The notes: a model not told the origin generated them from the sequence alone. DNA of 64,000 bases from Streptomyces sp. DG1A-41 (GCF_037055355.1 NZ_CP146350.1:8455001-8519000), one strand, 5' to 3'. Counted from the stretch's first letter, positions 8,354-17,137 are shown. Numbers and translations: made by a program.

Positions 8354-9706
8354 CTACTTCTGGTGGTTCTTCGCGACGTCCTCGGCGAGCTTCTGGCCGT
8401 CGTCGAGTGCCTTGTCCACACTGGTCTTGCCGGCGATGGCGGCGGAGATCTCCTGGGTGACCTTGGTTCCAAGGTCCTGGAACTCGGGGATGGCCACGTA
8501 CTGGATGCCCACCGTCGGCCGCGGCTGGACGCCCGGGTTGGCCGGGTCGGCCGCCTCGATGGACTTCAGGGTGATGTCACCGAACGACCCGGCGGCCTTG
8601 CGGTACTGGGGGATGTCGTAGGTGCTGGCCCGCTTGCCGGCCGGGACGCGTGCCCAGCCGAGTTTCCCGCCGACCAACTTCTCGTACTTCTTGCTGGACG
8701 CCCACAGCATGAACTTCGAGGCCGCGTCGGCGTTCTTCGTGGTCTTGGGCATGGCCCACGCCCAGGCCCACAGCCAGCCACTGGACTTGGTCTCCACGGT
8801 CGGGGCGTACGCGTAGCCGACATGACCGGCGATCTTGCTGGAGCTGGGGTCCTCCAGGGACCCGGCCGCGCTGGTCGCGTCGTACCACATCGCGACCTTC
8901 TTCTGGCTCATGGCGTTCAGGCACTCGGTGAACCCGGCCTGCGCCGCACCCGCCTCACCGTGCTTGCGGACCAGGTCGACGTAGAAGTCGGTCGCCTTCT
9001 TGAACGCCGGGCTGTTGACCTGGGCCTTCCAGTCCTTGGTGAACCAGGTGCCGCCGAAGGTGTTGACCACACTCGTCAGCGGCGCGCCGAGCTCGCCCCA
9101 GCCGGCCAGACCGCGCAGGCAGATGCCGCGCATGCCGGGTTCGGCGCCGTCGACCTTGGCCGCGATGTCGGCGATCTGCTGCCACGTCGGGTGCTCGGGC
9201 ACGGTGATGCCCTTCGCCTTCATGACGTCCTCGTTGTACATGAGGAAGGACGACTCGCCGTAGAACGGCAGGGCATACAGCTTGCCGTCCGAGCCGGACA
9301 GCGACTGCACCATCGGCTTGAGCAGGTCGGCCTTGTCGAAGCTCGCGTCCTTGTCGGCGTAGGAGCCGAGTTCGTGCAGCCAGCCGTTCTTCTCCCAGAT
9401 GGGTACCTCGTAGGCGCCGATGGTGGCGACGTCGTACTGGCCGGCCTGGGTGGCGACGTCCTGGGTGACCTTGTCACGCAGTTCGTTCTCGGGGAGGACC
9501 GTGAAGTTCACCTTGATGCCGGTGTCCTTCGTGAAGGTGTCCTTGGTCAGCTTCGCGATGTCCTCCATCTGCGGGTTGCCGACCATCAGCACGTTGATGC
9601 TCTTGCCGCCGCCGGCGCTGCCGCTGCCTCCGGCACCGGCGCATCCGGTGGCCATCAGGGTGATGGCGGCGGCGCCCGCGATGACGGTGTATCTGGCTGT
9701 TGGCAT
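8354..9706 (-). CDS. Carbohydrate ABC transporter substrate-binding lipoprotein
   Basis: 450 aa from ATG 9706, with AGAGG upstream. A short signal peptide ends in the lipobox 'LMATGC' (Cys about 21), then a Gly/Ser linker. The rest is a family-1 solute-binding fold: 'INVLMVGNPQMEDIAKL' near the start, 'LYALPFYGESSFLMYNEDVM' in the middle, a typical sugar-binding-protein hinge. It captures an extracellular sugar or polyol for the two permeases. First gene of the operon; its promoter carries paired TGTTARCA sites. Confidence 0.92.
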   Translation of the reverse strand: MPTARYTVIAGAAAITLMATGCAGAGGSGSAGGGKSINVLMVGNPQMEDIAKLTKDTFTKDTGIKVNFTVLPENELRDKVTQDVATQAGQYDVATIGAYEVPIWEKNGWLHELGSYADKDASFDKADLLKPMVQSLSGSDGKLYALPFYGESSFLMYNEDVMKAKGITVPEHPTWQQIADIAAKVDGAEPGMRGICLRGLAGWGELGAPLTSVVNTFGGTWFTKDWKAQVNSPAFKKATDFYVDLVRKHGEAGAAQAGFTECLNAMSQKKVAMWYDATSAAGSLEDPSSSKIAGHVGYAYAPTVETKSSGWLWAWAWAMPKTTKNADAASKFMLWASSKKYEKLVGGKLGWARVPAGKRASTYDIPQYRKAAGSFGDITLKSIEAADPANPGVQPRPTVGIQYVAIPEFQDLGTKVTQEISAAIAGKTSVDKALDDGQKLAEDVAKNHQK

Positions 9707-9798
9707 GGCTGAGGTCCTCTCGTCGAGGGAGTGGTGGGTGGCGACACTTGGCCGGTTCTGCCGGGGGAGCGGGAGGAGCGCAGGTGCGCCGATGGAGA

Positions 9799-9832
9799 GC
9801 ATTGTTAGCAGAGGTTGTCGGCATTGTTAACA
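9799..9832. promoter_or_regulatory. Direct-repeat operator at the sugar operon promoter
   Basis: GCATTGTTA occurs at 9799-9807 and 9821-9829, 22 bp apart (two helix turns). The second copy contains the perfect palindrome TGTTAACA (9825-9832) and the first the near-match TGTTAGCA (9803-9810). The sites are about 95-125 bp upstream of the binding-protein start codon. The adjacent DeoR-family protein is the natural candidate to bind; this is inferred. Confidence 0.55.
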
Positions 9833-9946
9833 CATCTTGCGAGATATTTTTCCGGACTCTATGGTTGATCCGCTCTGACGGAGGCGTGGCGGAGGGACGT
9901 CCGTGCCTGCGTCCCCCTGGTCCCGGAGGCCGGATGACGGCTGCTG

Positions 9947-10036
9947 CCCGAGACGACCCTTTGGACCGGCCGCGACGGCACCCGGCACGAGCGGACGGTG
10001 GAACTCGCGGCCGGGCAGACCGCCGCACTGGGCTGA
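9947..10036 (+). pseudogene. Short C-terminal gene fragment
   Basis: A 29-residue reading with strong Streptomyces codon bias ('ETTLWTGRDGTRHERTVELA...' to TGA at 10034-10036) has no start codon or upstream coding sequence. It looks like the last strands of an enzyme whose 5' part has been deleted. The family is not identified. It marks the left edge of the relic zone before the PKS remnant. Confidence 0.3.
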
Positions 10037-10195
10037 GTGCACGAGTCGCCGTACCGGCGGCATCGGGTCAGCGGCGACGGCACCCCGCGCGGGAGCAGCC
10101 GACCCGAGATGCGTTCGAGCCCGGGCAATCGGTTGGCAGTGAGGTCACCCGGGGGTGTCGGTCGTCGAGGGGTGGGGTGTCGTCCAGCTCGCAGC

Positions 10196-11535
10196 CTGAC
10201 GTTCATCGGCTTCAATCTCGACTCGGTACTGCTGGACCGCGACCGCGACCGCGGCTCCCGCCTCGTCGCCGACGTCGTGTCGCTCATCGAGCGCGGCGTG
10301 TACCGGCCGTTGCCGCACACCGTCTACCCGGCCGCACGGGTGGAGGAAGCCTTCCAGGTCCTCCAGTACTCCCGGCACATCGGCAAGGTCGTGATCTCCC
10401 CCGATCCCGCCGACGGGACCGCGCTGGACGAACCCGGCCCGGTTCGTCCCGCACCCCACCCCGCCACCCTGGACGCCGACGGCACCTACCTGGTGACCGG
10501 CGGGCTGAGGGGATGCGGTGCCGACACCGCACGGTGGCTGGCCGACCAGGGAGCCCGCCATCTGGCGCTGGTCTCCCGCCGCGGCCAGGCCACCCCCGAG
10601 GCGCCCGCCCTCCTCGAAGACCTGGCCGGCGCGGGCGTACACGCCTCCGCTTGCGCCGCCGACGTCACCGACGAGGCGGCGCTGCGCCGGGTCGTCGACG
10701 GTCGATGTCACCGGCCGCCGGCTGCGCGGCGTCGTGCAGGCCGCGATGCACCTCTACGACGCGCCCCTGTCCGAACTCACCGACGACCGGTTCAGCGCCG
10801 TCCTCGCCCCAAGGCACACGGCGCCGCCCAACTCGACCGCCTCACCGCCGGCCACGACCTGGACCTGTTCGTCACCTACTCCTCGATCGCCGCCGCCGTC
10901 GGCAACATCGGCCAGGCCCCCTACGCGGCCGGCCGCCTACCTGGAGGCCCAGGCCCGCGCCCGCCGCGCCCAGGGGCACCCCGCCACCGCCCTCGCCTGG
11001 GGCCCGATCGGCGAGAGCGGCTACGTCGCCCGGCACGCCATCGGCGACGCGATGGCCGAGCGGGGCTTGCAGCCCCTCACCGTCGCCGAAGCCCTCACCA
11101 CCGCCGACGGCCTGCTCCAGCCGGGCACCGACGTGGCAGGCGTCGGCCGCTACCGCTGGAGCCGCGCCCGCCGACTGCTGTCCGCCCTGGCCACCGCCCG
11201 TTTCACGGACCTCGTGCCGGCCGACGCCGGTCCCCGCCCGGAAGGCCGCGCGGACCGCTGCGCGAACTGGCCGCCATGACACCGACGAGGCCCGGGCCGC
11301 GATCACCCACACCCTGACCGGCTGCTCGCCGCCGTGCTGCACAGCGACCCCGAAGAGCTGGACCCCGCCCGGACCGTGACCGACTTCGGCCTCGACTCGT
11401 TGCTGAGCACCGAGTTCCTCCTGCGCGCCGGCGAGCACTTCGGCGTCCGCCTCGCGGCCACCGAGCTGATGGGCAGCGGCCGCACCCTGACCCACTTCAC
11501 CCAACTCGTGCACAGCAGGCTGGGCCTGCCTAGTA
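10196..11535 (+). pseudogene. Type I polyketide synthase remnant (ER-KR-ACP), multiply frameshifted
   Basis: Collinear PKS domains can be read only by switching frames about five times. (1) The C-terminal part of an enoyl reductase ('DVVSLIERGVYRPLP', 'ARVEEAFQVLQYSRHIGKVV'). (2) A ketoreductase with 'GTYLVTGGLRGCG', 'LALVSRRG' and 'FVTYSSIAAAVGNIGQAPYA', broken within the following helix. (3) An acyl carrier protein with 'DFGLDSLLSTEFLL', whose Ser would carry phosphopantetheine. KS, AT and DH are absent. The frame changes fall near 10705, 10815, 10935, 11270 and 11323. It is a non-functional 3' end of a reducing PKS gene. An ABC exporter lies convergently downstream. Confidence 0.85.
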
Positions 11536-11550
11536 CCGGTCCGGCGACGG

Positions 11551-11576
11551 CCGTCTCCTCACGGGCGAGGAGACGG
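11551..11576. terminator. Bidirectional hairpin terminator
   Basis: CCGTCTCCTC (11551-11560) and GAGGAGACGG (11567-11576) form a perfect 10-bp stem with a 6-nt loop. It lies between the PKS remnant and the convergent ABC exporter gene, and could serve both. Confidence 0.8.
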
Positions 11577-11590
11577 TCTCGGCCCGCGTC

Positions 11591-11630
11591 GTGTTCAGAG
11601 CACCTGGGCCGCGCCGTGTTCAGAGCACCT
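11591..11630. repeat. Tandem duplication of the exporter gene 3' end
   Basis: GTGTTCAGAGCACCT occurs at 11591-11605 and 11616-11630, a 25-bp period, with related sequence between. The second copy includes the stop codon of the ABC exporter gene (TCA 11620-11622 on this strand); the first is a spare copy just outside. A small tandem duplication has therefore copied the gene's last codons. Confidence 0.7.
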
Positions 11631-13434
11631 CGGCCCGCCCCGAGGTGTCGTCGAGGAAACCGCCCGACTGGTGCTGCCACAGCTTCGCGTAGGCACCGCC
11701 GATCGCGAGCAACTCCTGGTGCGTGCCCTGCTCGACGATCCGTCCGCGGTCGAGGACGACGAGCTGGTCCATGCCGGCGACCGTGCTCAGCCGGTGCGCC
11801 ACCACCAGTGCGGTCCGCCCCTCCATGAGCCGCCACAGTGCCTCCTGCACGAGGAGTTCGCTCTCCGAGTCCAGGGCGCTGGTCGCCTCGTCGAGCAGCA
11901 GGATCGGCGCGTCGCGCAGGATCGCCCGGGCGAGAGCGACGCGCTGGCGCTGACCGCCGGACAGCTTCACGCCGCGCTCGCCCACCATGGTGTCGAAGCC
12001 GTCCGGCAGCGCGTCGGCGAACTCCGTGACATGGGCCGCCTCGGCCGCCCGGCGGATCTCGGCCTCGGTGGCGTCCGGCCGGGCGAACGCGATGTTGTCC
12101 CGCAGAGTGCGGTGGAACATCGCCGGATCCTGCGGCACGTAGGCGATCTGGCTGCGCAGGTCGGCCTGGCTCAGCCGGCTGATGTCCTGACCACCCACGA
12201 GAATGCGGCCGCCGTCGATGTCCGTCATCCGCAACAGCAGCCGGGTGAGGGAGGTCTTGCCGCCGCCGGAGCGGCCGACCAGGCCGACCCTCGCCCCGCT
12301 CGGCACCTCCAGGTCGAGACCCTCGAACAGCGGCTTGCCGCCCCGGTGCGCGAACGTCACCTTCTCGAAGCGGATGTCGGCGGCCCGGGGCCGCAGCGGT
12401 TCCGGCGACGGCGGGTCGAGCACGGTAGGAGGCGTCAGGAGCAGCTCGGTGAACTGCGCGGCCTCCGTCATCGAGCTCTCCAGCCGGCGGTAGATCTGGT
12501 TGAACTCGAACATGATCCGTGTCGCGTTGCTGTAGTAGGTGAAGGCGACCACGATCGCCTCCACGCCGTGCCCGCCCCCGGCGAGCGTGACCGCGAGCAG
12601 CAGGCCCAGCGCGTTGGTGACCACGAACAGCGGCGCGACCAGCGTGTCGATGCGGAGGTTGCCGTAGTCCCACGACCGCAGCGTGAGCCGGCGTGACGTG
12701 GCGACCCGGGAGCGGTGCTCGGCGGCCTCGCGCTCCTCCGCGGCGAACGCCCGCACGGTGTCCATGTTCATCAGACTGTCGGCGACGTGGCCCGCGACCC
12801 GGGCGATCGCCTCCTCCCGCAGGTCGACCAGCGCCTGGCGGCGCCGGATGAGCGGCACGACCAGCACCCCGGTCAGCGCGATCATCACCAGCAGTCCGAC
12901 CACGAGCAGGGGTTCGTAGCGCCACAGCACCACCGCCCCGAACGCCAGCGGCACGAAGCTGCCCACGATCTGGAACGCCAGCGTGTCCACGAACTGCTCG
13001 AAGCGCGAGGCGAAGCTCAGGACGCGCTTGGTCAGCGAACCGGCGAAGTTGTCGTGGAAGAACACGGCGTCCTTGGCGAACAGTTCGTCCAGCCCGATCA
13101 CGTACAGGTGCTCGATGCCGCGGGCGTCGAGGCGGTTGAGGCAGTGCATCGCTACGCGCCACAGCCCCTCCGCGAGAAGCAGGACCCCGGCGAAACCGAG
13201 GACGTACGGCAGTGCCGAGTCGACCGTGAGGTCTCTGTCGTCTGCGATGTCGCCGACGAGCTTGGCGACGATCAGCGGCGCGATGTAGTTGATGCCGATG
13301 TTGCCCAGCGCCATGAGCAGCATCGCGGGTGCCGTCAGCCGACGGAGCCGGGCCAACTCCCGTCCGTAGTAACGAAGTGCGAGAAGTACCGAGCGTTTGC
13401 CCGGCAAAACCCTCCGCGATTCAGGCGTTTCCAT
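11620..13434 (-). CDS. ABC exporter, fused permease-ATPase (multidrug/lipid type)
   Basis: 604 aa from ATG 13434. The N-terminal half has about six membrane helices beginning near residue 30 ('LTAPAMLLMALGNIGINYIA'). The C-terminal nucleotide-binding domain has Walker A 'GRSGGGKTSL', signature 'LSGGQRQRVALARAIL', Walker B 'ILLLDEATS' and H-loop 'VVAHRLST'. It would work as a dimer exporting a hydrophobic substrate. Longer upstream in-frame starts exist but add a low-complexity Pro/Arg leader. Its position by a PKS remnant hints that it once served that pathway, but nothing in the sequence proves this. Confidence 0.92.
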   Translation of the reverse strand: METPESRRVLPGKRSVLLALRYYGRELARLRRLTAPAMLLMALGNIGINYIAPLIVAKLVGDIADDRDLTVDSALPYVLGFAGVLLLAEGLWRVAMHCLNRLDARGIEHLYVIGLDELFAKDAVFFHDNFAGSLTKRVLSFASRFEQFVDTLAFQIVGSFVPLAFGAVVLWRYEPLLVVGLLVMIALTGVLVVPLIRRRQALVDLREEAIARVAGHVADSLMNMDTVRAFAAEEREAAEHRSRVATSRRLTLRSWDYGNLRIDTLVAPLFVVTNALGLLLAVTLAGGGHGVEAIVVAFTYYSNATRIMFEFNQIYRRLESSMTEAAQFTELLLTPPTVLDPPSPEPLRPRAADIRFEKVTFAHRGGKPLFEGLDLEVPSGARVGLVGRSGGGKTSLTRLLLRMTDIDGGRILVGGQDISRLSQADLRSQIAYVPQDPAMFHRTLRDNIAFARPDATEAEIRRAAEAAHVTEFADALPDGFDTMVGERGVKLSGGQRQRVALARAILRDAPILLLDEATSALDSESELLVQEALWRLMEGRTALVVAHRLSTVAGMDQLVVLDRGRIVEQGTHQELLAIGGAYAKLWQHQSGGFLDDTSGRAEVL

Positions 13435-13803
13435 CCCACCCCTGTGTCGTTCTGTGGCCGCCCGCCACGCGCTGGTGCGGGCAGGGGCCATCGCCGCAAC
13501 GGATGTGTGGAGATTCGGGTCGAGTCCGGAAGTGTCCCGCGACGGCGACCGCGGAGTCCAAGCGTTTTCCGGCCGGGCGGTGGTGCGCAGGGAGCGCCAA
13601 GGGGCACGGTCGGCGGACTCGGGGCGGGGCGGGGCGGTGGTGCGCAGCCGGGCGGGCCATTCAGGACGTGAGGGGCAGGGGTGTCGGTAGGACCCCATCG
13701 CATCGGGTGTCCAGGCCCAGGGAGGGGCCGTGCCGGGGGCGACAGCATGTGAGTCGTCGGCAACGGGCCGACGACCGGTCCCCACCGGACTTCGGGGGAC
13801 CCC
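13435..13803. other. Intergenic stretch without a recognisable gene
   Basis: The 369 bp between the exporter start and the next pseudogene are G-rich. The open frames here lack codon bias and family resemblance. It presumably carries the exporter promoter, but no clear -10 or operator stands out. Confidence 0.4.
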
Positions 13804-14464
13804 ATGACCGAGGCCTTCGCCAGGCGCCTGACGGGCCTCGCCGCCGCGGCCGCCCTGATCGTCGAAGTACCGCTGTACTTCGACGATCAGGGCGGCCGCC
13901 GGACTCGAACGTCCTCACCAGGCCGCTGCTCGCGATCTTCTCGCCGGCGTTCCTGATCGTGTTCGTGACGGCCTTCCGCGAGCTGGTCAAGCGGGTGAAC
14001 CCGGCCTGTGCATGGGTGGGTTCGATGGCCTTCGCCACCGGACTGGTCTACGCGACGGTCACCCTGGTCCCCAGCGGGCTGGAAGCCGGCGCGGTCATCG
14101 CCGCCGACCGTTCGACCGATCCGACCATCACGGTCAGCGGCACCTACATCCCCTACGGGTCGATCGGTCGTGTGCTGCTGGCGCTGTTCCTGGTCGTGGT
14201 GGGCTTCGGCATCTCCCGTACGAACCTGCTGCCGCGCTATGGACCAGCCGCTCCGCCTACGTCCTGGCCGGTGTCAATGTGGCCTTCGTGCCGTCCTCGT
14301 TCTTCGGGAACGACCCGGCGGACTTCTACGCGGCGAACGGCTGGGGCACCACGGCTTCGATGGGCGCGATCCTCAGCTATTGCCTCCTCGCGCTGGGCAT
14401 CTCCACGTACCGCAGCGCCACCCGCCGTAAGCCGTCGGCCGGCTCACCGGACCCGCGGCACTGA
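13804..14464 (+). pseudogene. Integral membrane protein, disrupted by fold-back palindrome and a frameshift
   Basis: The gene begins at ATG 13804 ('MTEAFARRLTGLAAAAALI') and continues after a 25-bp inverted duplication in another frame as 'NVLTRPLLAIFSPAFLIVFV', 'GSMAFATGLVYATVTLVPS' and 'LLALFLVVVGFGIS'. Around 14243 a second frame change leads to 'RSAYVLAGVNVAFVPSSFF' and 'GAILSYCLLALGISTYRS'. Together these give a protein of about 210 aa with six membrane segments and one extracytoplasmic loop. I do not recognise its function. Two independent lesions make it a pseudogene, or the second could be a sequencing error. Confidence 0.75.
13846..13899. repeat. Perfect 25-bp inverted repeat with 4-nt loop
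   Basis: The 25 bases at 13846-13870 (beginning GCGGCCGCCCTGATCG, ending GAAGTAC) are repeated exactly in inverted orientation at 13875-13899, separated by CGCT. The left arm fits the codon frame of the membrane-protein gene and the right arm breaks it. This is what templated strand-switching or fold-back synthesis at a replication fork would leave. Confidence 0.9.
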
Positions 14465-14501
14465 CACCACGGCCGGCCAGGCCCTGCACGTCACCGCTGT
14501 C

Positions 14502-14540
14502 CGCCAGGTCCAGGAGCCGCAAGCGCTCCTGGACCTGGCG
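14502..14540. terminator. Strong bidirectional hairpin terminator
   Basis: CGCCAGGTCCAGGAGC (14502-14517) pairs perfectly with GCTCCTGGACCTGGCG (14525-14540) around a 7-nt loop, giving a 16-bp stem. It sits between two converging units: the membrane-protein pseudogene and the maleylpyruvate-isomerase-family gene. Confidence 0.85.
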
Positions 14541-14560
14541 TGCGAGGGCTGGTAGCCCGC

Positions 14561-15217
14561 TCAGCCCAGGTAGAGCGGGAGCCTCGAGGCCAGTTCGCCG
14601 AGTCCGGCCCGCTCCACGTCGGTCGGCGGTCGCCGCCCGGTGCCCACCAGTAGCGCGTCCCGGTCGGAGAACGACGGGGGGAACGCGCTCCCGGCGATCC
14701 GCTCGAGCATCCCACGGGACCGGGCGAGCCCCACCGCCGGCGGCTGCGCGGCCTCCGGGAGGTGGGCGATCAGGTCGAGGTGGTGCAGCGTCCACTCCAT
14801 GACGTACGTGGAGAGGTAGTCGCCCACGGTGAGAACCTCGTCGCGGGTGCCGACCCTGAGACCCGGGTCGGCGAGTGCCGCGGCACGGTCGGCGGCGGAG
14901 CCGACATCGTCCAGGTGGAACTTGAGCAGGTGCGGTTCCTCGTACGCGGCGGCCAGCCGGACGGTCAGCGCGTCGAGCGGGTCGTCTCCGGTCGGCGGCG
15001 TGTCGGAGAGCTCCCAGTAGGTCAGCGCGTCCCGGGTCGGTTCCCCGTCAGCGGGGGTGGCGAGGGTGATCAGGACGTCCTGCGCGTCGATGACCAGGTG
15101 GCACACCAGGTCCCGCACCAGCCAGCCGGTACAGCCGGACGGCCGGGCGAAGTCCTCGTCGGACAGGTCGGCGACCGCCGCGCGCAACGCCGTCCAGGAG
15201 CGTGAGAAGAGATCCAC
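14561..15217 (-). CDS. Mycothiol-dependent maleylpyruvate isomerase family protein (DinB fold)
   Basis: 218 aa from GTG 15217 ('VDLFSRSWTALRAAV'); upstream in-frame starts would add a basic leader. Conserved features are 'GCTGWLVRDLVCHLVIDAQD' (metal-ligand His in the N-terminal helix) and 'MEWTLHHLDLIAHL' (second His pair). These proteins form a four-helix bundle binding a divalent metal and often use mycothiol, the actinobacterial thiol. The actual reaction is unknown. It stands alone, divergent from the amidinotransferase gene. Confidence 0.85.
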   Translation of the reverse strand: MDLFSRSWTALRAAVADLSDEDFARPSGCTGWLVRDLVCHLVIDAQDVLITLATPADGEPTRDALTYWELSDTPPTGDDPLDALTVRLAAAYEEPHLLKFHLDDVGSAADRAAALADPGLRVGTRDEVLTVGDYLSTYVMEWTLHHLDLIAHLPEAAQPPAVGLARSRGMLERIAGSAFPPSFSDRDALLVGTGRRPPTDVERAGLGELASRLPLYLG

Positions 15218-15384
15218 ATCGGCAACGTAGTGCCGTGCCGCGAGGGCGGACAAGCGTTTTGCGCACGGCCGGACCGCCCGGGCGGACACGCACGACTGTT
15301 GACGGAGACCGTGTCGGCGCGCCACGTTGAGTAACCTGGTAAATCCGGTGCATCACCGAAACCTGCGACCCGAAGGTGGTGAGC

Positions 15385-16521
15385 ATGGCCCTCACGGGGA
15401 GGTCCGGGACACCGGCCGCGACCGACGAGGCCGCGGAGCGCCTCGTCGCGCCGGTCAACTCGCACACCGAGTGGGACCCGCTGGAGGAGATCATCGTCGG
15501 GCGTCTCGAGGGAGCGGCGATCCCCTCCGACCACCCGGTGGTGAGCTGCAACGTACCGCCCTGGGCCGGGCGGTTGCAGGGCCTTGCCGCCGGCTTCCGC
15601 TATCCGCGCCTGCTCGTCGAGCAGGCCCAGCAGGAGATCGACGGGTTCGTCGCCCTGCTGGAGTCCCTCGGCGTCACGGTCAGGCGGCCGGACGCGGTCG
15701 ACCACCGGCGCCGCTTCGGCACCCCGGACTGGACCTCGCGGGGCTTCTGCAACACCTGTCCGCGGGACAGCATGCTCGTGATCGGCGACGAGATCATCGA
15801 AACCCCGATGGCCTGGCCGTGCCGGTACTTCGAGACCCACTCCTACCGCCCGCTCCTCAAGGACTACTTCCGGCGCGGCGCGCGCTGGACGGCGGCACCC
15901 AGGCCGCAGCTCACGGACGAACTGTTCGATCCGGACTTTCGGGTCCCGAAGGACGGCGAGCCCATGCGGTACATCCTCACCGAGTTCGAGCCCGTCTTCG
16001 ACGCGGCGGACTTCGTCCGGGCCGGACGGGACCTGTTCGTCACGCGCAGCAACGTCACCAACCGGATGGGCATCGACTGGCTGCGCCGCCATCTCGGGCC
16101 GGAGTACCGCATCCACGAGATCGAGAGCCGCTGCCGCACGCCCATGCACATCGACACGACGTTCGTCCTGCTCGCGCCAGGAAAGGTGCTGATCAACCCC
16201 GAATACATCGACGTCGACCGGCTGCCGGGCGTCCTGAGCTCCTGGGACGTCCTGATCGCCCCCGAGCCCGACCCGATCGACGAGGTTCTGCTCAAGGTCA
16301 CGTCGCTGTGCGGCAAGTGGCTCAGCATGAACGTCCTCATGATCGACGAGCGGCGTGTGATCGCGGAGCGGCACCACACCGGCATGCTGCGCGCCCTGGA
16401 GAAGTGGGGCTTCGAGCCGATCCCGTGCGACCTGCTCCACTACGCGCCGTTCGGTGGCTCGTTCCACTGCGCGACGCTCGACATCCGGCGTCGCGGCACG
16501 CTCCAGTCCTACGTCGACTGA
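15385..16521 (+). CDS. Glycine/inosamine-type amidinotransferase
   Basis: 378 aa from ATG 15385, preceded by GAAGGTGGTGAG; a GTG at 15376 is possible. It has the amidinotransferase fold: N-terminal 'PVNSHTEWDPLEEIIVGR', His255 in 'TPMHIDTTFVLL', and the nucleophile Cys362 in 'GGSFHCATLDIRRRG'. Such enzymes move an amidino group from arginine to an amine acceptor through an amidino-Cys intermediate. Examples are glycine (AGAT), inosamine phosphate (StrB1) and toxin or antibiotic precursors. There is no aminoglycoside or guanidine biosynthesis neighbour, so the acceptor is open. Its last 13 bp overlap the convergent TetR gene. Confidence 0.92.
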   Translation: MALTGRSGTPAATDEAAERLVAPVNSHTEWDPLEEIIVGRLEGAAIPSDHPVVSCNVPPWAGRLQGLAAGFRYPRLLVEQAQQEIDGFVALLESLGVTVRRPDAVDHRRRFGTPDWTSRGFCNTCPRDSMLVIGDEIIETPMAWPCRYFETHSYRPLLKDYFRRGARWTAAPRPQLTDELFDPDFRVPKDGEPMRYILTEFEPVFDAADFVRAGRDLFVTRSNVTNRMGIDWLRRHLGPEYRIHEIESRCRTPMHIDTTFVLLAPGKVLINPEYIDVDRLPGVLSSWDVLIAPEPDPIDEVLLKVTSLCGKWLSMNVLMIDERRVIAERHHTGMLRALEKWGFEPIPCDLLHYAPFGGSFHCATLDIRRRGTLQSYVD

Positions 16522-17129
16522 CCGACGTCACCCCGCCGCCTCCCGCCGCGGGCGGTGCCGGCGGGTGCGGGCTCTCGGAGCGCCGCCACCACCAGTCCGC
16601 GGATCTCCTGGTCCGACACGGATCCGCCCCCCACCAGGCGGTCGAAGACCAATCCGTCCACACAGGTCAGCAGCGTGACCGTGCGGTCCTCGGCGTCCGA
16701 TACGCCCTGCGCGGCCAGGAAGTCGCGTACGGCTCGCCGCGCCGTGTTCTGGCGCGGCACCAGGATCTCCCGCAGTTCGGGATGGTGCACACTCTCGATG
16801 GCGCACGCGAAGCGCGCGAGGGAGCGTCGCCGTCCGTCCCCCGTGAGCCGCTGCTGGACGAAGGCGGCGATCCCGGCCACCAGTTCCTCGGCATTCCGCG
16901 GCACCGGCGTCCGGTCCCCGATCGCCTGGAGTTCTGCCTGGTCGAGGGCGACAAGGCGCCGGACCAGTGCGGTGAGCAGTGCCTGGCGGGTGCGGTAGTA
17001 GGCGGACGTGGTGCCGGCCGGCAGGTTCGCCGCCCGGTCCACCGCGCGATGGGTCAGTCCCCGGATGCCGGCCTCGGCGAGCACGCCGATGGCCGCGTCG
17101 GCGAGGACGGTACGTCGGTCTGTGGCCAT
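16509..17129 (-). CDS. TetR-family transcriptional regulator
   Basis: 206 aa. The HTH is in 'ADAAIGVLAEAGIRGLTHRA', then 'VDRAANLPAGTTSAYYRTRQ' (about 10-50), followed by a helical ligand-binding domain. It is divergent from an FAD monooxygenase, with two matching inverted repeats (17138-17151 and 17169-17184) between them, the first only 9 bp before its own start codon. It is therefore very likely an autorepressor that also controls the monooxygenase. It converges with and slightly overlaps the amidinotransferase gene. Confidence 0.92.
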   Translation of the reverse strand: MATDRRTVLADAAIGVLAEAGIRGLTHRAVDRAANLPAGTTSAYYRTRQALLTALVRRLVALDQAELQAIGDRTPVPRNAEELVAGIAAFVQQRLTGDGRRRSLARFACAIESVHHPELREILVPRQNTARRAVRDFLAAQGVSDAEDRTVTLLTCVDGLVFDRLVGGGSVSDQEIRGLVVAALREPAPAGTARGGRRRGDVGQST

Positions 17130-17137
17130 CCCCCTTT

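Noticed and set aside
5251..9712. Long open frames on the plus strand opposite the sugar operon
   Set aside because: They mirror the minus-strand permease, dehydrogenase and binding-protein genes, have His/Asp/Gly-rich compositions typical of antisense reading in GC-rich DNA, and no family motifs.
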